DNA of 20,394 nt from Treponema sp. (GTDB lineage: Bacteria > Spirochaetota > Spirochaetia > Treponematales > Breznakiellaceae), in the NCBI GenBank assembly GCA_031272575.1, contig JAISTO010000015.1, positions 1 through 20,394 of the forward strand, given 5' to 3'. A program made the translations under genes and the position numbers. Below, piece after piece: positions 19,401 through 20,394 of this stretch. The notes under the pieces are model-generated. The model did not search any database. It saw only the letters and a program-made list of their open reading frames with translations, and had not been told where the DNA came from. How positions within the stretch are numbered: the first letter of the stretch is position 1; each line of letters opens with the position of its first letter.

Positions 19401-20394
19401 CTCAGGCGATCATTTATATGCTGTGTTTTTGTCTATCAAGAATCCTGTTGTGTATGACTTCGCGGGCAGCAGTTATAACGAATATCCCGGCGAGGGATAT
19501 GGGGTATATGTAAAAGGGAGTAACTTCAAATTCAAAGGGTTTCCCACGAAAGAGGCGGCGCAATCGTGGATTGAATGGCGGCGGGCCGAGTTCCCCGACC
19601 AAAATTTTGAAATACGGGAGGATCATGGGATAGACATTAACCAGTTGGCGCGGCGGGCGCACTTGGATGGCTACGATGGGATGATTGCGCGTAATGTTGC
19701 TGACTCGTATATCGGCGATCAATATGTCGCGTTTGAATCGCATCAGGCCAAGAGCGCCACCGACAACGAGGGGACGTTTGACATTGGGGAAGAGGACATT
19801 TATTTTCAATCTGAGATTCTGTTCAGCGAGGAGGTGGCGGCGTTCAAGGACCCTGCGTTGGCGGCGGCGTTGGCGGCGAAGTTTGGGGATGAGGAGGGGT
19901 TGCTGCGGATTGCGGGTGGGTGGGGGCACGCTAGTGGGTTCAAGAAGGAGGTTGAATCGGCGTTGGATTATGTCGCTTATGGCTTAACTGACGAGTGGTA
20001 CGAGACGGTGTGGGCAGAGGGGCGGCGGCTGTACGGACCCGCGGGCGAAGTGACGATGGCCGAGGGGGAGGCCGCTATGAGCGGGGAGGCCGCTGGGAGC
20101 GAGAGCGCGGAGGCGGGGGAGGCCGCTGGGAGCGAGAGCGCGGAGGCGGGCGAGGCCGCGGGGAGCGAGGGGGATGCGCGCCCCAGCACCCAGCAATTCT
20201 CTTTTTACCTCTCACAAAGGACACAAAGAAGTGAAAAAGTTTTATTCCTCCGTCTCCCCATTCCCAAATTCCCTACGCATACCGCGGCCCTCACTCGCTT
20301 ACGCCGCGCCCTCGCACAACATCGCCCTCTTGAACACTCCCTTCCCCCTCGCTATACTCTCCCCTATGGACTTCACACGAAAACTGCCCATCGG
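16393..20394 (+). CDS. Polyvalent protein with two ADP-ribosyltransferase modules and an HExxH module (main frame, no stop in window)
   Basis: The frame is open from 15949 to the window end (about 1480 codons). The first ATG is 16393 but it lacks a ribosome-binding site, and homology-like residues begin earlier (GKTYEARELGKREAEDL, about 16333), so the real start was probably in the other frame. Modules: residues encoded by 16414-16820 form an unassigned alpha/beta domain (NLTLEVSFPKGTVGRLGVFF, NNYISTEARKDGSMHKAHSN, VRFIVEEL) resembling nuclease-like or LPD domains of phage proteins; ART 1 (16969-17556); a linker ending ATGWERGADRKWRYEIPD; a zincin-like domain with HEIQH (17971-17985); a charged coiled region (18385-18600); a second PNGK...FGDW unit (18619-18726); an LPD3-like domain (PAAHAYAVANIDYLFENAEF, 18910-19170); ART 2 (19270-19809); and an acidic tail. 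Mobile-element origin is clear; expression is not. Confidence 0.6.
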   Translation, partial: MAPVEKHFVTDLFQPENKRYQPREVADAFKKPRNLTLEVSFPKGTVGRLGVFFNNKRANLLSYTRELFDSSVYAYSNNYISTEARKDGSMHKAHSNILAYHNFINKVMYEGNPYYVRFIVEELQSKKGQVHKAQISNVTVTAEQIFEKEVTDGRGVEKEADRLPSGMSPGEIGPLLYDDSLQDYFNSVKGRASKVVDENGEPLVVWHGTPKAGFDVFYTQGGEKAEGTGAWFSDSQKVSESYQGDDGTLFPLFLNIRNPYVFDSHGRYWTMAVAEYIVKNEKTGEIISRFDNKADAIAARSELNAIHQSDDFVYETDMESFQDTNYIVRRAKAEGIYDGVFIRNVKDTGGTGVVPVANDFIAFLPTQIKSATDNAGTFSARNQSILFQVIGERGAAALDRARESTERLGSLAVAREMEAANEDARRIRWATGWERGADRKWRYEIPDVDDSKIKDYALSHPKEYTVDGKVGDWVTGETLTAYPSLKDIDLTVSWNGDGSGCCSRLQDDIWIEINASDIDHVKTILAHEIQHVVQMQEGFAKGGNKIEAFPLDTRKGAWKTLAEKRNQMLTPLSLTEYTRQAGFDSEDEARADYEIYLKEHKKRFKHGIPSDLDIDLQRTLARQYYRSLAGEVEARNAQTRLGLSPEERRAKLLAETEDVAREDQKVILEGAAAVVEVDEQALYEEAQIKKEFEIYRQFEETDEEHSEIMGSMPEREEARAEARRQYEEVEARYAGNPEGLRRAPNGKRIEGKFWDEHPEALVWIRTPNFKRKYFGDWEAVARYRMRRTAKGVDEAITLLKSEGLIDKPLTNEGLGITATITGKSLKEFRDAAAIKDSVSPAAHAYAVANIDYLFENAEFDEPHPDTHNRPEVKQIHRLGTVMIFEGEPVPVKITVKEYVPSANIEHDRIYCVEAVEVEKIKNAAGQPTGAPEEPHVPITAFNDKIAQLYNKVKSLNDNVSKVVDENGVPLPVFHNSSEKFREFKRGRSMGLFFAPSARDARQFSGDHLYAVFLSIKNPVVYDFAGSSYNEYPGEGYGVYVKGSNFKFKGFPTKEAAQSWIEWRRAEFPDQNFEIREDHGIDINQLARRAHLDGYDGMIARNVADSYIGDQYVAFESHQAKSATDNEGTFDIGEEDIYFQSEILFSEEVAAFKDPALAAALAAKFGDEEGLLRIAGGWGHASGFKKEVESALDYVAYGLTDEWYETVWAEGRRLYGPAGEVTMAEGEAAMSGEAAGSESAEAGEAAGSESAEAGEAAGSEGDARPSTQQFSFYLSQRTQRSEKVLFLRLPIPKFPTHTAALTRLRRALAQHRPLEHSLPPRYTLPYGLHTKTAHR
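16866..16919 (+). repeat. 13-bp perfect stem with nested hairpin inside the polyvalent frame
   Basis: The arms agaagcggaccga (16866-16878) and tcggtccgcttct (16907-16919) are perfectly complementary, and a ccggg/cccgg pair nests in the loop. It directly follows AAAAGGAGGTAACCG-ATG (16833-16849), a textbook start signal whose frame closes after four codons (MEEG). Both sit within the open polyvalent frame, where they encode EADRLPSGMSPGEIGPLL just before ART 1. Confidence 0.7.
16969..17556 (+). other. ART module 1 (phage polyvalent ADP-ribosyltransferase-like domain)
   Basis: About 196 residues. The domain opens SKVVDENGEPLVVWHGTPKA (the HGT histidine is the expected NAD-binding residue), then FDVFYTQGG, GAWFSDSQKVSESY, LFPLFLNIRNPYVFD, IYDGVFIRNV, and closes FLPTQIKSATDNAGTFSARN. 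This order matches the ART-PolyVal class seen in MuF-type phage proteins. All the expected blocks are present and it could be catalytically competent. The target is unknown. Confidence 0.72.
17722..18384 (+). other. HExxH zincin-like module of the polyvalent protein
   Basis: About 220 residues. LAHEIQHVVQMQEGFAKGGN carries the zinc-binding HExxH helix (codons 17971-17985). About 100 residues later, YYRSLAGEVEARNAQTRLGL could supply the third acidic ligand, followed by the family end piece LSPEERRAKLLAETEDVARE. This arrangement matches zincin-like domains of phage polyvalent proteins (LPD23-like, from memory). It might process the polyprotein or host factors; this is inference. Confidence 0.62.
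19270..19809 (+). other. ART module 2, with altered catalytic histidine context
   Basis: About 180 residues. It begins with the same SKVVDENG stretch as module 1, continues PLPVFHNSSEKFREFKRGRS, then MGLFFAPSARDARQFSG, AVFLSIKNPVVYDFAG, LDGYDGMIARNVADSYIGDQ, and closes QAKSATDNEGTFDIGEEDIY. Where module 1 has HGTP this copy has HNSS, so the histidine is kept and the following residues differ. The body is diverged from module 1, so this is not a recent whole-domain duplication; only the junction DNA is near-identical. Confidence 0.66.
20086..20172 (+). repeat. 33-nt in-frame tandem repeat (EAAGSESAEAG) in the tail of the polyvalent protein
   Basis: Two units of 33 nt (20086-20118 and 20119-20151) differ only in the last base. 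A partial third follows, and a degenerate start precedes them (EAAMSG at 20068). They encode EAAGSESAEAG, an acidic, probably disordered tail. In-frame length change by slippage is likely. Confidence 0.85.
20173..20329. other. Transition from polyvalent frame to intergenic sequence
   Basis: After STQQF (about 20190-20205) the protein-like composition ends, although the frame stays open. The DNA contains a cacaaaggacacaaag stretch, an AT-rich piece, a tccccattccc pyrimidine phrase like those near 3820, and G/C-rich sequence leading to the next promoter. No stop codon in this frame was found, so the gene probably lost its true 3' end here. Confidence 0.5.
20330..20358 (+). promoter_or_regulatory. 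Promoter of right AAA-ATPase-like gene (predicted leaderless)
   Basis: TTGAAC (20330-20335), a 17-nt spacer and TATACT (20353-20358) are followed after exactly 7 nt (ctcccct) by the ATG at 20366. No Shine-Dalgarno is present. The layout is the same as at 3847 and 12034. Confidence 0.6.
20366..20394 (+). CDS. AAA-ATPase-like protein, first 9 codons (cut by window edge)
   Basis: Only MDFTRKLPI plus part of a tenth codon (GG) lies in the window. A basic start followed by KLPIG is the usual opening of AAA-ATPase-like / PD-(D/E)XK proteins of the IQSFEKLR...YVDKT type, often present in many copies in gut bacteria. The call rests on these residues, the promoter and the position, and needs the downstream sequence. 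It would be a different subfamily from the gene at the left edge. Confidence 0.5.

Larger units (their letters stand above)
15890..20394 (+). pseudogene. Phage-type large polyvalent protein remnant, N-terminally truncated and frameshifted
   Basis: The whole stretch reads as one protein of the phage large-polyvalent-protein class (modular proteins, often several thousand residues, carried by phages and prophages). It is broken in three ways. The first coding-like residues follow a stop at 15887 with no ATG or ribosome-binding site, so the N-terminus is lost. One frameshift occurs near 16330-16340, where the frame changes by -1 around GCAAAACC. No stop is met before the window ends, although phage-like sequence fades after about 20190. 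No other phage genes (capsid, portal, integrase) are visible. Modules in order: PNGK...FGDW, an undefined domain, ART 1, HExxH domain, PNGK...FGDW with an LPD3-like domain, ART 2, acidic repeats. Whether it is a dead relic or a re-assortable toxin reservoir is open. Confidence 0.75.

Overview
The window looks like a chromosomal segment of a high-GC spirochaete, most like the Treponema lineage of animal or termite guts. The evidence is the L21-Prp-L27-Obg operon, a lipoprotein plus secreted protein pair with CsgG/LpoB-like domains (the second carrying DUF1566), an acyl-ACP thioesterase, a large divergent PRPP synthetase, a homodimer-type pyruvate:ferredoxin oxidoreductase (anaerobic metabolism), and phage polyvalent-protein debris. 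The genus is inferred; no rRNA is present.

Layout. 1-138 (-) is the 5' end of an AAA-ATPase-like gene. 315-950 (+) is a LUD-domain protein. 1086-3483 (+) holds a small doubtful ORF, an LpoB/CsgG-like lipoprotein and a CsgG/DUF1566 secreted protein. 3483-3882 is repeat-rich spacer. 3883-4621 (+) is a PIN-domain (VapC-like) toxin-antitoxin pair lying between copies of a dispersed repeat. 4945-6952 (+) is the rplU-prp-rpmA-obg operon from a strong sigma70-type promoter. It runs head-on, with no gap, into a minus-strand pair (prs then acyl-ACP thioesterase, 8887-6953). 12026-8986 (-) is an operon of an S41 C-terminal processing protease, RsmE and a GT26 (WecG/TagA/CpsF) family protein. 12156-12251 is a 24-nt tandem repeat abutting the end of nifJ (15798-12253, -).

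15890 to the right end (+) is a decayed or frameshifted phage-type large polyvalent protein. It carries two ADP-ribosyltransferase-like modules, an HEIQH zincin-like module and two PNGK...FGDW modules. Apart from one frameshift near 16335 it is open for about 4 kb and has no stop inside the window. A second AAA-ATPase-like gene starts at 20366.

The most notable cross-window pattern is four promoters whose -10 hexamer lies only 6-7 nt from an ATG with no Shine-Dalgarno (left AAA gene, antitoxin, S41 protease, right AAA gene). This predicts leaderless mRNAs. Other genes (LUD, rplU, nifJ, prs, the lipoprotein) have conventional ribosome-binding sites. The second most notable is the polyvalent protein, whose base composition shifts at domain boundaries and whose two ART modules begin with the same 26-nt sequence.
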